NCBI GenBank assembly: GCA_014621425.1
Contig: JAANBB010000106.1
Span: forward strand, 41,696 to 105,695
DNA from: Cylindrodendrum hubeiense
Lineage: Eukaryota; Ascomycota; Sordariomycetes; Hypocreales; Nectriaceae
Reading direction: 5' to 3'
DNA: 64,000 bases
A program made the position numbers and the translations under genes. Under the pieces are notes generated by a model. The model searched no databases. It was given only the letters and a program-made list of their open reading frames with translations, and was not told where the DNA came from. Below, piece by piece: positions 21,581 to 33,000 of this stretch. Every line of letters starts with the position of its first letter. Positions within the stretch are counted from its first letter, which is position 1.

Positions 21581-23072
21581 CCGCAGTCCTCCGGATTCTC
21601 CGAAACCCTCCCGTGGAACCAAGTCCCGAAAACTCGGCGACTTTGCCAAGCTGCAGGCGCTCTCTTCCATGTCGTCGAGCACCCTTGAGCAGGATCAGTC
21701 ATCCACAAAGAACCCCAATAGCCCTACCAAGATGTCTCCTCGTACCCCTCGCAACCGTGAGAAGAGAACTCTTCCTGGTTCAGAGACGCCAGCCACGCTA
21801 GGAAACTTCTCCAAAATCTTTGATCAGTTCTCCGTCTCAGGTCCAACCGACTCATCGTCGCTGGCTTGCCCAGACCCTACGGACAAGGCGATACCCATCA
21901 AAATCTTGAAGCGATCTTCGTCGCCTCAGCCGGCTCCGGCCACTCTACCTATTAATGCTTCTCCCAAAAGGTCGTCTCCCAAAAAGACTTCTCCCAAAAA
22001 GGGCTCTCCTAAGAAGGGGTCTCCCAAGAAGACTTCCTCAGGTTATAGCTCCAACTCCAGCTCTGGCTCCGGCCCAGGCTCCGGCTCCGACTCGGACTTG
22101 GAGCACATCCACCCGTTCTCAACTCCTGCTTCGACTCCTCCAAGCTCGGCTGAGCGAGATCCATCCCCTCTAGCCAAGTTTGCTCGGGAGAGGTCCCGTT
22201 CTCCAAAGTCAAAGAAAAACACCACTGTTGCTACCAAACGCTCGGCAGTTGCCCAGCCAAAGGTGCAGGGCCAAATCCAACAACTCCTCACTTATCAATA
22301 CCACAAATACGGCCCAATCACACCCGTATATGACTCCGTGCTCAGCAAGGAGGCCAAGCACGAGTCTCTGGCCAACAAGCTCGTAAATGAGCGTGTCCAG
22401 GATAGGATTCTCGGTTTCGAGAAGCCAGATGTCCAGTCTAACGGAGTTCATGTCTTCATCGACATGTCCAACATCTCCATCAGCTTCCTGAAAGCCGTTC
22501 GAGCCAGATACTCACTCCCCGATGCCGTGCGCTTTACGCCACTTCCGTCGTTGAACTTGTCCTTCCTCCATGAACTACTCGTCCGCGGCCGCAGCACCAA
22601 GGTGCTCAATGCCGGCTGCTCCGTCCGTCCTGACCGCGCTGAGCCGACCTATATCCAAGACCTTCGTGCTCTCGGTTATCGGGTTGACCTCAGACAGCGC
22701 AGGGCCGACTCGCAAGGGGGTCAGGCGCCCGTTGAAACGCGTGGCGCTTCTGGTCACCCTCGCTACGTTGAGGACATGGTCGACGAGACGCTCCAGATTC
22801 GCATTGGCGAGTCTGTCATGAAGTACTTTGACGAGCCTGGTACGCTTATCTTGGCCACTGGGGATGCCCGGCCGGCCAAGTTCTCGGACGGCTTCTTCAC
22901 CTACGCGGAGCGAGCCCTGAAAATGGGCTGGAACGTCGAAGTCGTGTCATGGAAGGCGAGCCTCTCTGGAGCCTGGACTAACCCTGCTTGGGCTAAGCCT
23001 TGGGGTGATCGGTTCCGGGTTATTGAGCTTGATGGCTTCCTCGATGATCTCCTTGCCTGCTACGCCTCGTAA
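21510..23072 (+). CDS. NYN/PIN-like domain protein with SPKK repeats (putative nuclease, uncharacterised)
   Basis: Single exon, 520 aa, or 514 aa if the Met at 21528 is used (MSSKSAQSPRS...). The N-terminal half is disordered and Ser/Pro-rich with many SP/TP sites. Residues ~151-175 hold SPKR followed by four consecutive SPKK copies spaced by T or G, like the DNA-minor-groove motifs of histone H1 tails. A Ser/Gly tract (about 178-195) follows. The C-terminal ~210 residues look like an NYN/PIN-like nuclease fold: VFIDMSNISIS (Asp318), a central VDETLQIRIGESVM (Asp425, Glu426), then LATGDARPAKFSDGF (Asp452, Asp460), matching the spacing of acidic residues in that fold. RNA or DNA cleavage is inference. 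I do not recognise a named orthologue. It converges with the GH17 gene. Confidence 0.85.
   Translation: MTQLFTMSSKSAQSPRSRSSTPGSRSPPDSPKPSRGTKSRKLGDFAKLQALSSMSSSTLEQDQSSTKNPNSPTKMSPRTPRNREKRTLPGSETPATLGNFSKIFDQFSVSGPTDSSSLACPDPTDKAIPIKILKRSSSPQPAPATLPINASPKRSSPKKTSPKKGSPKKGSPKKTSSGYSSNSSSGSGPGSGSDSDLEHIHPFSTPASTPPSSAERDPSPLAKFARERSRSPKSKKNTTVATKRSAVAQPKVQGQIQQLLTYQYHKYGPITPVYDSVLSKEAKHESLANKLVNERVQDRILGFEKPDVQSNGVHVFIDMSNISISFLKAVRARYSLPDAVRFTPLPSLNLSFLHELLVRGRSTKVLNAGCSVRPDRAEPTYIQDLRALGYRVDLRQRRADSQGGQAPVETRGASGHPRYVEDMVDETLQIRIGESVMKYFDEPGTLILATGDARPAKFSDGFFTYAERALKMGWNVEVVSWKASLSGAWTNPAWAKPWGDRFRVIELDGFLDDLLACYAS
21960..22036 (+). repeat. Tandem SPKK-coding repeat
   Basis: Twelve-base units reading TCTCCCAAAAAG with G/T-varied third positions and an ACT or GGC codon, repeated about five times inside the NYN-domain gene. 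Confidence 0.85.
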
Positions 23073-24415
23073 GGAAACTCTTGTTGAACAAACAAGAGCA
23101 TCTACGCAGGGCTCTCTGCTCTGCAACCCACACCCGCTTCTCCTCGTTATTAGGAGGAGCCTCTTTACAACTACCTGCTTCTATCACTATGCTAGTGGGA
23201 AATCCGGCCGGCTTCGGATACTTCTACGACAGTCATTCCGAAATCGGATTATGTTACGCCCGTCACTCTGATCAATGAGCTCCAGTATAGGACTCTATCG
23301 AATGTTCACCTTGGAATATTGCCTAGGTTTTTTTTATCATGTTCGTTTCTGTTACTTCCAGCGACACTCTTAGCAAGCCTACAATCCTGTTATAGCACGG
23401 AGCTTAGTGCGTTTATACATTAGCGTTGGGAATTCGGTCAAACGGGTTGTTCGCCTCGGTGAGGTCGACAACGCTTGGCACAAGGGACTCTTTGCGGGGA
23501 AAGAGAGTCCGGAGATTTGGAATCCTCGGGTACCGTGTACATGGGGGATATGACTTGAAACGGATGGATCGGGATTGGCCAAGGCCTTATAGATACATAG
23601 TAGGGTTATGATGACTGATGTTGGGGTTTTGGGGACAACCCAAAATTGATCGTTATAACCCATTTCGAGTGGTCTTGGAACTCATGTGTGATACACCTGT
23701 GATGCTTCTATGATGTCTGTACTGTCAATGATGGCTGTGTGATGCCTTGTGATGCCCCAAATATGTGCAACTACCCGACCATGCACACTCAATTGGTCAC
23801 TAACTCGCTTCATCTGCCAACCGGACAGGTCTGATTTGCATCGGGTCTAATCAATCTCGTATTAATTCTCGTTGCCCAGAAAGGAAGGACTGGTAGAACC
23901 GGACATGGGGACGGGCGTGAACGACAAAGGACCACGATTGGATTGGAACCGACCAGCGTAGCTAATTGGCAGCTTTCTAATTGTGCTCATCTTCCACCAC
24001 CAGACAGCTAATCCGTCTGTGTTTAGTTCTTGGTATTGTTTCTCTTCGAGTGATATCTTCCACCATTTCTGTGCTTCTTTTCTTGCTTATACATAGGGCC
24101 CACGCCAAATGGACCAACTTGTTCTATCCTTTTGTTTACCTCTTTTGTTATCTCTTAGTTCTGATGCTCTCGACGCCTATCCATGCCTATCCCGGGCTCC
24201 AGGCTCCATTCTGGTTCATTCCTTACCCGTCGATCTGTTTTTAATCCTTCTTTGATCAGAACCTGACATGGGTATGAGGGGTAGACAATCTCTCCATATG
24301 GCCGATCCCAGTTATTGTTGAGAATGCTGCCCAGCTGGAAATTTGAAATTTGAAGACAAGGAAATAAGGGGCATGTGTGTCACACTGATGAGCAGCCACG
24401 TCCTCGTCTTGCATA
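23073..24415. other. Convergent intergenic region, NYN gene / GH17 gene
   Basis: About 1.34 kb, AT-richer than its surroundings. A short TGTGATGC-type direct repeat lies between about 23690 and 23757. No gene is supported. Confidence 0.5.
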
Positions 24416-25512
24416 TCAAGCCGAGGAGATAGCGCCATCGATACCCCAGAAGGGCTCAGCGTTGAAGGTCGCTTTCTCCTCCGCCTTCCAGGGGGTGTTG
24501 AAGGCGGAGAAGAGGACGACTTCGTCGAGATTGTCGGCAAAGGCCTTCCGGATAGAGGCAAGGGCAGCCTTTTGCTCGCTAGCACTAGGGACAGCCAGGC
24601 CGTTGGTCAGACCCTTACAGGGCCAGCCGGACTCGGTGACGATGAATTTCTTGATGTCTCCCGAGACGGCGTCTTTAACATTGGAGAGAGTGCTAGTCAG
24701 CCACGTGCCGGCCTGGTCAGCGGCGACGGTGGCGTCGAAGAAAGCGTGGGCGTTAAAGGCGCAGTAGTCCGACTCTTCGCACAGCTCCGGATGAGCAATG
24801 ACGGCAACGAAGGTGTCAACGGTAACAACAGGGCCGTCATAGCCGGCTTCACGGAGGATGCTACGGGCCTTCTTGACGGCCGCAACAACATCCTCAGCGC
24901 TTGCCTCGCCGGCGTTGACGCGCTCGTTACCAACGCTGACAGTGTGGATCATATCCCAATCGCCGTCCACACCATCGATAATCAGCTGAGCCTCGTCGGT
25001 CACCTTAGAGATGTCCCAGATACCGAGGAAGAGCTTGACGTTCATATCCTTGGCGGCGGTGTGGGCGAGAGCGACCTGGTCACAGTCGGTGCCGTAGATG
25101 CGGATGACAGAGTAGCTGCCGTTGAGTTTGGAGAAGTCCTCCTCGATCTGGTGCTCATTCTTGCAGCCGCCATCGGCAGTGTAGGGGGCGTAGGCAACAC
25201 CAGGAAGGATAACCGTGTCGTTGGAGGCGGAATCGAGGTTGGTGGTGTCATCGGCAATCGCAGTGGCTTCGGCCATGTGGTGAGTGACGGTCGAGACGGT
25301 ATACACAGTCGTGGTAAGAGCGCTGTGAGTCCTGGTCAGCATGTCGGGAGTATTCCTGATTTAGGAGACCACATACTCGTGTCGCTCTTCAATTTCCAGT
25401 TAGTCTTTCATGTACTCAACACGGTTCAAGGAGGCTCCAACTCACCAGTGGGAATAGCGAGGCCAAGGGCAGCCAAGCCCAAGGCCGAAACGAGAATATT
25501 TCCAAAAGTCAT
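24416..25512 (-). CDS. Secreted GH17 beta-1,3-glucan hydrolase/transglycosidase (cell wall)
   Basis: Cell-wall beta-1,3-glucan remodelling enzyme of the Scw/Bgl2-like GH17 group. Start at 25512 gives a signal peptide (MTFGNILVSALGLAALGLA). Proposed exons on the complement: 25446..25512, 25377..25386 (10-nt micro-exon), 24416..25331; introns 59 and 45 bp; 330 aa. The micro-exon is flanked by a CTAAC branch site with AAG acceptor and a perfect GTATGT donor, and is the simplest way to keep frame, since an in-frame TAA blocks nearby alternatives; it gives TERHETHSAL at the junction. A Thr-rich stretch (~30-65) precedes the catalytic barrel. The acid/base is Glu162 (SVGNE) and the nucleophile Glu259 (VTESGWP). 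No GPI or C-terminal membrane signal is seen. Gene function is firm; the micro-exon is less so. Confidence 0.88.
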
Positions 25513-26024
25513 GTTTATGAAGACGTATCGGTGTCTAGTTAGGATACAGGATTCGAGAATCAAGTATGCTGGCGTATTTGAGGAGAAGGATATGGTGTGG
25601 TTGGGTGTGGTTGGGTGTGATTCAGTGAAGCAGACCGGGTATAGGCAGTGATCAAAAGGTGTAAGAATGAATGAATAAGGGTGCAAAAAGAGACCCGAGG
25701 GCGAAGCCCGTATCGAAAGGAGTGAAGCCGGCAAAGGAGAAAAAGAGAAGCAATCTAGGGACTGTAGGAGATGTGGATTTGGTGAGGAGCAACGAAGGAG
25801 AGAGAGAGAGAGAGGTTCAAGGCTAGAAGAGAAGGCTAAAAAGGAGAAAAGAAAGTGTGGGATGAGGCAACCAAATACCTGTAGCTCCTGCCCAGTTCCA
25901 TGTCTAATTCCGTCGTTAGACCCAGCCTTCTCAGCCTCGTTTTCCGGGGAAAGAAAGAACGACCCAGGAGGCGCACTGGGTGACTTTCCGCAAACAAAGT
26001 TACGGGGTTCCCGCCCGCAACCGC

Positions 26025-26095
26025 AGGAATGGGGCAGGAATGGGGCATGGACGGAGCAATGGAGCATGGACGGAGCATGGACAGAGCATGAATGA
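26025..26095. repeat. Minisatellite, GGGGCAGGAAT / GGAGCATGGAC units
   Basis: Short degenerate direct repeats: GGAATGGGGCA-type units followed by three to four copies of GGAGCATGGAC-like units, upstream of the GH17 gene. Confidence 0.75.
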
Positions 26096-26690
26096 GAGAC
26101 CCTGCGGGTTGTTGGAATGGGGCCGCAGCGTTTGTTCTTGCTGCGAACACACCAATAAGCCTCCCGCTGAGGAATGCGCCGCAACCAAGAGAAAGGCCTC
26201 TTTGACGCACAAAGGCGACGACAATAATTTGCACAAGGCGATCCTCATCTTTGTGCCGTCTCGCATTGTCGTCATCCTGCCCATGGTTCCTGGGCCTTGT
26301 CTTCTTGGCGGCCCTGTCTCTCATTCTTGGTCTGCTTCAGACCGAGGCCCTGGTGTCTTGGCAAGGGAGACGACACGCCAGATGCCATGTCCGTCTCCGT
26401 ATTCTCGAGAGAGGCGCACGCCGCAGAGGAGAATGGCTTTTGGGATATTCAACTTATGGATGCATCAAGAAGCTACCGCAAGTGTGGCGCTCTCCATCGT
26501 GTTCTAGATGACTCCCGGTGGGCGCCCAGATCTGGCACCCTGACTCGGCATTTGAAGCTTTACCTCATCCGTCCGCGTCTCTGAGAGCGTATGTCGACCA
26601 TGCCGTGATCGAGGCCAAGTTTTTGGCACAATTGCCATCCCGAATCTCTGGTCCCGGTCCATTTTTCCTCTTCTCCCGTAGTCTTTGTCC

Positions 26691-26730
26691 GCGAGCCTTT
26701 GGTCGAGCCTTTCGTCGAGCCTTTCGTCGG
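26691..26730. repeat. Tandem repeat, CGAGCCTTTCGT unit (12 bp, three copies)
   Basis: Three adjacent copies, with G for C in the first (CGAGCCTTTGGT), in non-coding DNA between the GH17 and lcb1 genes. Confidence 0.75.
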
Positions 26731-27180
26731 CCAATCCTTTGTCCACGTCGCCTGCTTATCCACGAATCATCTCTCTCCAACGAGCGGCATATCGGCGATA
26801 CTTGCGTTTATTAATCATTATTAGCTTCCTACAGAGGTCAGTAGCCTCCAATTATACACATTGTGTCCATTCCCACAGTCCCCCTTCTATATACAGCTGG
26901 CCGTCGCTTTCCCTTTTTGTCCGTGGTGACGCGGCCATGAGTTTGATTGACGTGTCTGTTTGGCCTGGCCTAACCTGGTCCGGCCCTCTTCAAGAGAGCC
27001 GTTCTGCGCAACCTGGAGTCTGGTTGACTGCAGACACCAAGGACACACATGAACCACGTCTTGGTCTCGGTCCTTCCTCAGGGAGCTAGTCCTTCACGTG
27101 CTGCAGTTTCCACACACCAAACGTCGGCATCTCCTCTCTATGCGGTGTCTATGCTCCTCCAATACAGATCATGGGCGTCT

Positions 27181-28895
27181 CTATGTCGCCTTGTGGCTCG
27201 TCTTGCGAGTCATGACCTTAGTGATGGCATGGCGGATAGTCACACCGGCCTTCTCAATGTCCTTCTTGGAAAGCCCCGAGGTGATGCAGATTCGCATCGA
27301 CGGCTGAGCGAACCATGTACCGTCCTTGGGCTTGATGGCATTCGAAAACGGGCGCGTCTTGGTACGGGTAATCATGACGCCGTTCGTAAGGGCCTAGAAA
27401 GGGGATTTTAGTTAGCATCTCTCCCACTGAGTACTCAATTCAATCAACGTACCTCCTCCACACAATCAAGCAGGATGCGCTCCTGATCCTCCAGCTCCAA
27501 CTTGCGAGCCTTGACCACATCTGGCTTGAGCGCCAGCAGCATGATGGGGTTGTCGGATGAGCTGGTGCACACCACCCAGTCGCTGCGGGGATCCAGCTGC
27601 GCCCTCATGGCCTTGATGTTCTCACGGCACTGGGTCAGGATATCGGGGTTGGACTGAATCAGGTTGAGCGCCTCGCTGGCCGTGACAGCCAACATGGCGG
27701 GAAGGGCAGCAGAGAAGGTGTACGAGGACGAAGTAATGCGCTGATGCTCAACAACGTCCTTGGGGCCGGCGCAGAAACCACCACCGGCACAGAGGGCGCC
27801 AGCAAGGGAGCCAACAATCATGTCCACAGCCTGGGGGTCCACGTTCTGCGCCTCAGTGACGCCACGGCCAGTGCGGCCGAGAACACCGAATGACCAAGTC
27901 TCGTCGAGGATGACGCGGAACTTGTACTTCTCCTTGAGCTCAACCAGACGGGGCAGATCAATCTCGTCGCCCGTGAGCTCGAAGAGGCCCTCGGTGACGA
28001 CGAAGCGGCGGGTCAACTTCTTGGCCTTGGCCTGCTCCTTGACAACAGCCTGCATGACACGCTCGAGGTCGTCCATGTCGTTGTGGTTGTACCAGCGGAT
28101 GCTGCTACGGGAGACCTCGAGGCCCTTGCGGATAGGATAGTTGACCTCACGGTCGGCAATGATGACGTCGCCGCGCTTGCAGAAGGAGGGAATGACACTG
28201 GAGATGGTTGAGAAGGACTGGGCGTAGACGATGCAGCCCTCGGTGCCCAGGTAGGCGGCGATGTCGGCTTCGGTCTTCATGTGGACGTCCTGGGTACCGT
28301 AGAACTGGGGCGGGCCGCAAGGGCCGACGCCATAGGTGCGCAGGACCTGGATGGCCTTTTCCTTGATCTGCTCGTTGCCGTTGAAGTTGTAGAAGTTGTA
28401 CGAGGCGAGGTTGGTGACGGTGCGGCCGTTGGAGAGTTTCGACTTGGGCCCAGTTGGTCTGTCATGATAGAAAGATTAGCCACTGCGCAATAAAACAGAC
28501 GGTGGAATATGCCACCCCGAGGCGCAAGAGATCCATCGTGGAACACAACGAGGAAAAACTCACCCAACCACGACGGGAAGACGCTCGCTCTCGACAATCT
28601 CAAACGGCGTCTGCTCGGAGACCAGGGACTCGGGCGTCCACTCGTCAATCAGCTCGTCAATCTCGTCCTCGCGCAGCTTGACGTAGTTGCGCTTGTGGGT
28701 CGAGTACGAGGGCGACATCAGGTAGCGGATGAAGAACAGCGCCAGCACCAGCTCAATGGCGGATCGCACGGGGTCGTTCTGGTAGCTGGACTGGATGTAG
28801 CGGCCCAGCACAGCCGAGCCGGGCATCTTCTGGAACGTCACATGCGCCTGGTCGAGAACCTGTCCCAGGCGGGCTTGGAGCGCATCAAGTTCCAT
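27181..28895 (-). CDS. LCB1: Serine palmitoyltransferase subunit 1
   Basis: Regulatory subunit of the enzyme that condenses serine with palmitoyl-CoA, the first step of sphingolipid synthesis, at the ER membrane with Lcb2. Exons on the complement 28564..28895, 27453..28458, 27181..27393; introns 105 and 59 bp; 516 aa, usual size. A membrane segment lies at about residues 45-60 (SAIELVLALFFIRYLM). The alpha-oxoamine synthase fold follows, with YNFYNFNG, YGVGPCGPPQFYGT (Cys158, equivalent to the conserved Cys mutated in human sensory neuropathy), DETWSFGVLGRTGRG, and SLAGALCAGGGFCAG where Lcb2 would carry the PLP lysine. Absence of that lysine is the mark of Lcb1. Confidence 0.96.
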
Positions 28896-30067
28896 CGTTG
28901 TCGTCGGGGTGTTGGATTGCTCTTGATGTCGTCGTTGGTGTCAGATCAGAGTCCTGTGCAGACCGGTAGGCAGCCCTGACGAACAAAGGGAGCGATGATT
29001 GTGCAGCTTGTCGTAGTCGCCGGTCAAGGTCTTCGCTATCCTAAATGTATCGCCGTGATTGTTGTCAGCGTCGTCGAAAAGGGAGAGCCTGAGAGAGGAC
29101 TGTGTCGGTAACCAGTACAATCGTTTGCTTATGGTTCCAAGTACAAAGGGGCCTCCCGACACGCACGCGCGGGTGCACTTTCGCAGATTAATTGATTGGC
29201 GGCCCTGATAGGCTGGGATCCGCTGGCGGCCATTCACGGAACTTGTGCCAGCACAGCGGGGCTACGGCCGCTAATTGCTCCACTGAGGCCTGGTGGAATT
29301 GGCGTCCATTAGCGTCCACAACAGGGAGCCTGGTACCTATCGGATGCCTCGGGACTGTCCTTACTCGCTGCCTGTCGGGAGCTCAGCTCATCATCTCAAC
29401 CTCACCCTGACCCTCACCTTCACCCTCATCACACGAGTTTCTCAAACCACCAAGTCAAAGGCAAATCAACAAAATCATGTCCGTATCCGTCTAATAAAAT
29501 AAAGAACTACTATGTTTCTCATTGTACACATTAAAATGGGCAGTAAACGCTGAAGAGTTGCCTTTCCTTCTCTCCTGGCCACGGGTTCCTTTCCTGTCCC
29601 TTTCCAGGGACAGTCCAGTCAGTGTCTTGACTCTCCCTTCTCTCTAACCCTTCACTTCATGGATTTCCTTTATTTATCAAGTCCCAATCTCTCAATCTCT
29701 TTGTTCCTTACCAACAGCCAAAAAATCAAAAATGACAAAACCCCTTCTGTGTGCGTGCTTGGTTTATCTCCGACCTGAATAGCCGCAGAGGGCCCAGCCA
29801 CATGTCCATCAGCTCGCGCCTCATTGACATAGTCATGAGAAACGAAATCAAAAAAGTGAGAGGTGTCAAAAGACAAGGTGACTGAAAGTCTACTTGGCTT
29901 CAGACCATCTTCATTCGTCCAGGAAGTCAAGCCAGTCAATCAGCCGACGCAGCTCTCCAATCACACGCACAACCCAACACCGCCGCAATAGCAATAGTGG
30001 GCAAAACAACTTCTCTTGTCTGGCAGCCCACTTCCATTGGGCCTGCTTGTCTATGTTACATCTTTCT
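28896..30067. other. Intergenic region between lcb1 start and fks1 end
   Basis: About 1.17 kb: lcb1 promoter and fks1 3' UTR. A run of CCCTCACC-like words lies near 29401-29430. No gene is supported. Confidence 0.5.
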
Positions 30068-33000
30068 TTAAAACAACTTGATCTTAGCCGTCGAGCCGGA
30101 TGTACCGGTCGCAGTTGTTGACGTGTCACCAGCGCCAGTGTAGCCAGCCATTCCGGTACCCGTCTGTGACGAAGCGTTGGTGTTGTCGTGGTCCAGATCG
30201 TTAGGCTGCATCAGGCGGAAACCCGCAATGTCCGACAGCGACGTGGTGAGAGAGTCGGGAATCATTTTGCCAGCGACCGCGGGGCCGACGATGAGGCCAA
30301 CGAAGAGAATAAGCAGCGTGAAGTATAGGATAGAGTAGCGAATCACACGTCTGCGTCGAAGCTTCGACTGCTTCATCGAGTAAATGGGCGGGCGGATCTG
30401 TCGGCTGTTGTCATTGTCAGTAAAGTTACATTTTTAATCAAACACATGATATGACATACCTTGGGCGAAGCCAAAAGAGCATAATCGAATGTAGCATATC
30501 AATCTTGGGGAACAGAATGATAGGCATCATCATGAACAGAAGCCAGTGTCCCAGGACAAAGTCAGCCGAGAACATGCTCAACTCAGTGATCTTGCAGAGA
30601 AACTCTCGAGCGGGCTGCGAGACAGTGTGCCATCCCATAGAGTACCACTTTCCGGTCCAAAAAGCGATGTTGGCCGTATCTGACTTGAACTCTCGAGTAA
30701 GCGTGAGGGACACAATAAGCTTAATGAAAAATCGCTGCAGCGAAGTAGCGGCAATCATGCCCAAAAGGGTACGCGTAAAGTTGAAGCCCTCGAGCAGGAA
30801 CATGGCCTCGAAAGAGATGAGGAGGAAAATGACCGCAAAGGCGTGGGCAATAGCAGCCAGAACACTACCAAACTTCTTGCAACACATGCTGAGCAGAGGT
30901 CCCATACAGCAGGCCATACCGAACATAGCTAGCAGCACACCCGCGTTAACAGCGATTGGTGCAAAAGCAATGACGAGGAGGCGGACGAGAGAATCAGTAG
31001 CCTTAACAGTCGCGTCTGGGTTATTTTCCGTGTTGACACCAGTCTGCGCATTGATGAACAAGTAGGGAATGACGGTGACCACGGCGAGCAGGAGAGGAGC
31101 CAGGATCTCGCCAAAGAAGATGTTGGCGATGGCCGCACGGGCAACATCACCGGAGAGCTTGCTGGAAGGGTCGCCGAGAGCCTTGCGCTTGTAACCAGTA
31201 ACTCTGGTTCGGGAGAGGCGGCAGTATGAGATCCAGGACGAGGCGTGACTCCTTGAGTTACCACGGGAAAGCCAGCGGAGGTAGTCGCGATAGTCGATGA
31301 AGAAATCGGTCCAAGCAAACATGTGGGGGTTGTAGATGAACGGTGAGATAGTCAGGCCAAACAGAGTGATCCAGAAATAGGTCAATGCGGCTTGCCAGAT
31401 GGTAAGAGTTGCGAAAAGTAACATCATGAGAAGTCGGGCACCAAAGTAGATAGCTGGGCCAGCGAATCGTGAGTACAATACGCCAAAGGGAATGCGGGCC
31501 GTAGCGAATCCACGGCCAGTACCAATATATCGTGCACCACCGAACGAAAGATCCTGTTGCACAGCGTTCGCGTAGATTTGACAGACGAAAACCTCGAAGA
31601 AGAGAGAGAGGGAGCCGAACTGCTTGCCGAGACGCAGAGCGGCTCGCCAGACACCACGCTCCATCAATTCTTGAGCGACCAGCGGAATGAACGAGAGGAA
31701 CATGACGAAGAAGATGGACAGAATGCAGCGGTAGACCCAATCCGTCAAGGCAGGGGTATTCGCACAACCAGTAGGGAAAAGAGGGTCCGTAATAGGAACG
31801 TCTCGGTTGTACTCGCAGGCAATGGTCTCGTGGCGCAAAGCTCCCAGGTTGACCAATGTAATCATGAACATCTGAACAGACAACATGATAAACATGTTGT
31901 TCAGATGGAAACCAGGATGGGCGTAGTAGAAGGACAAGAAACGATCCAAGGGGAGCTGAGTGCCGAGGTAGTAGTACTCGCGAGACAACATCTGCTCGCC
32001 CATACCAGTACCAATCTTGGTGGTGAAGTTCAGAATGGAGCCAAAACCAAGATCACGACCCTTTCCGCACTGGAAGTACTCGCAGTGCTTGATGCGACCA
32101 CCTCTGAGAAGAGCGTTCATACCGGCGAAAATATCCTCGTTCAGATGGAGACCCTTCTGGGCCTTGGAAACACCACCACGAGTATTCATGAAAATACCGT
32201 TGAGGAAATCAGGATGTCCGTAATGGAGCTTGCCACCAATCTGTGCCATGGTACGAGCGAAGAGGGTACCGAAGGTCTGTTCCTTTCCGGCAGCAATATC
32301 ACCCAGAATACCGATGTTCTCAGAGAAAATGTACTCGCGAGCACCCAAAATAGCGACAGGGTTAGTTGCCTCGGTCTTGACGCCAGGAGTGTAGGGGGAA
32401 ACATTGTCGCTCTTCATCTCCTCGAATTCGGCGAGAACGCTGCGGATCTTAAGACATTCCTCGAGATAGTTGTCCTGGTTGGCGTCGATGAGCTGGATAT
32501 ACTCGCCACGGTAGAAGATAATAGAGTGGTTCTGGTTGTCAGATTTTCCGTCTCCAAGAATGGGGTTGCCAGAGAGCTGGACTCTGAACTTGGGGCGTCT
32601 CATGCCGTTCTCCATGATTTCAGAGTGACCATCAATCAACGCGGAGTACAGGCGAGGCTCTTCTCCCTCTGCGGCCGGGGCTTCTTCATCCAGGTAGGCA
32701 ATCTGCAGGTCAGGGTAGGCACGGAGCAGAAACTCGGCGTTCTCCATCTCCTCCTTCTTGAACTTGGCGAATCGCTGCATGGAAACAACAATCTTGAACT
32801 TTCGTCGGGCCATACGCTCGAGCTCACGCTCCAGTTTGTCCGTGTTGCCACCAAACATTTGAACGACTTCGGGGTTCTCAACTCGGTACAAAAGCTTAAT
32901 AGCTCGGCTGTAGTTCATGAAACCGGAGATGGTGCGGTAAAGAGTCTGGAAACGAAGAGACGCCCAGATACGAGTTCGAAGGGTATACTCGGGGGCAGAA

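Larger units (their letters stand above)
25513..27180. other. Intergenic region between GH17 start and lcb1 end
   Basis: About 1.67 kb containing the GH17 promoter and leader and the lcb1 3' UTR. It holds a GA microsatellite at ~25799-25815, an AT/GGAGCATGGAC minisatellite at ~26025-26095, and a CGAGCCTTTCGT repeat at ~26691-26730. No gene is supported. Confidence 0.5.

Noticed and set aside
25426..26184. Long N-terminal extension in frame with the GH17 signal peptide
   Set aside because: The internal Met at 25512 begins a clean signal peptide; the upstream 224 codons are repeat-rich and lack coding features.
28277..28648. 123-codon ORF across the first lcb1 intron
   Set aside because: Wrong frame across exon 2; the true frame continues the Lcb1 sequence after splicing at 28458.
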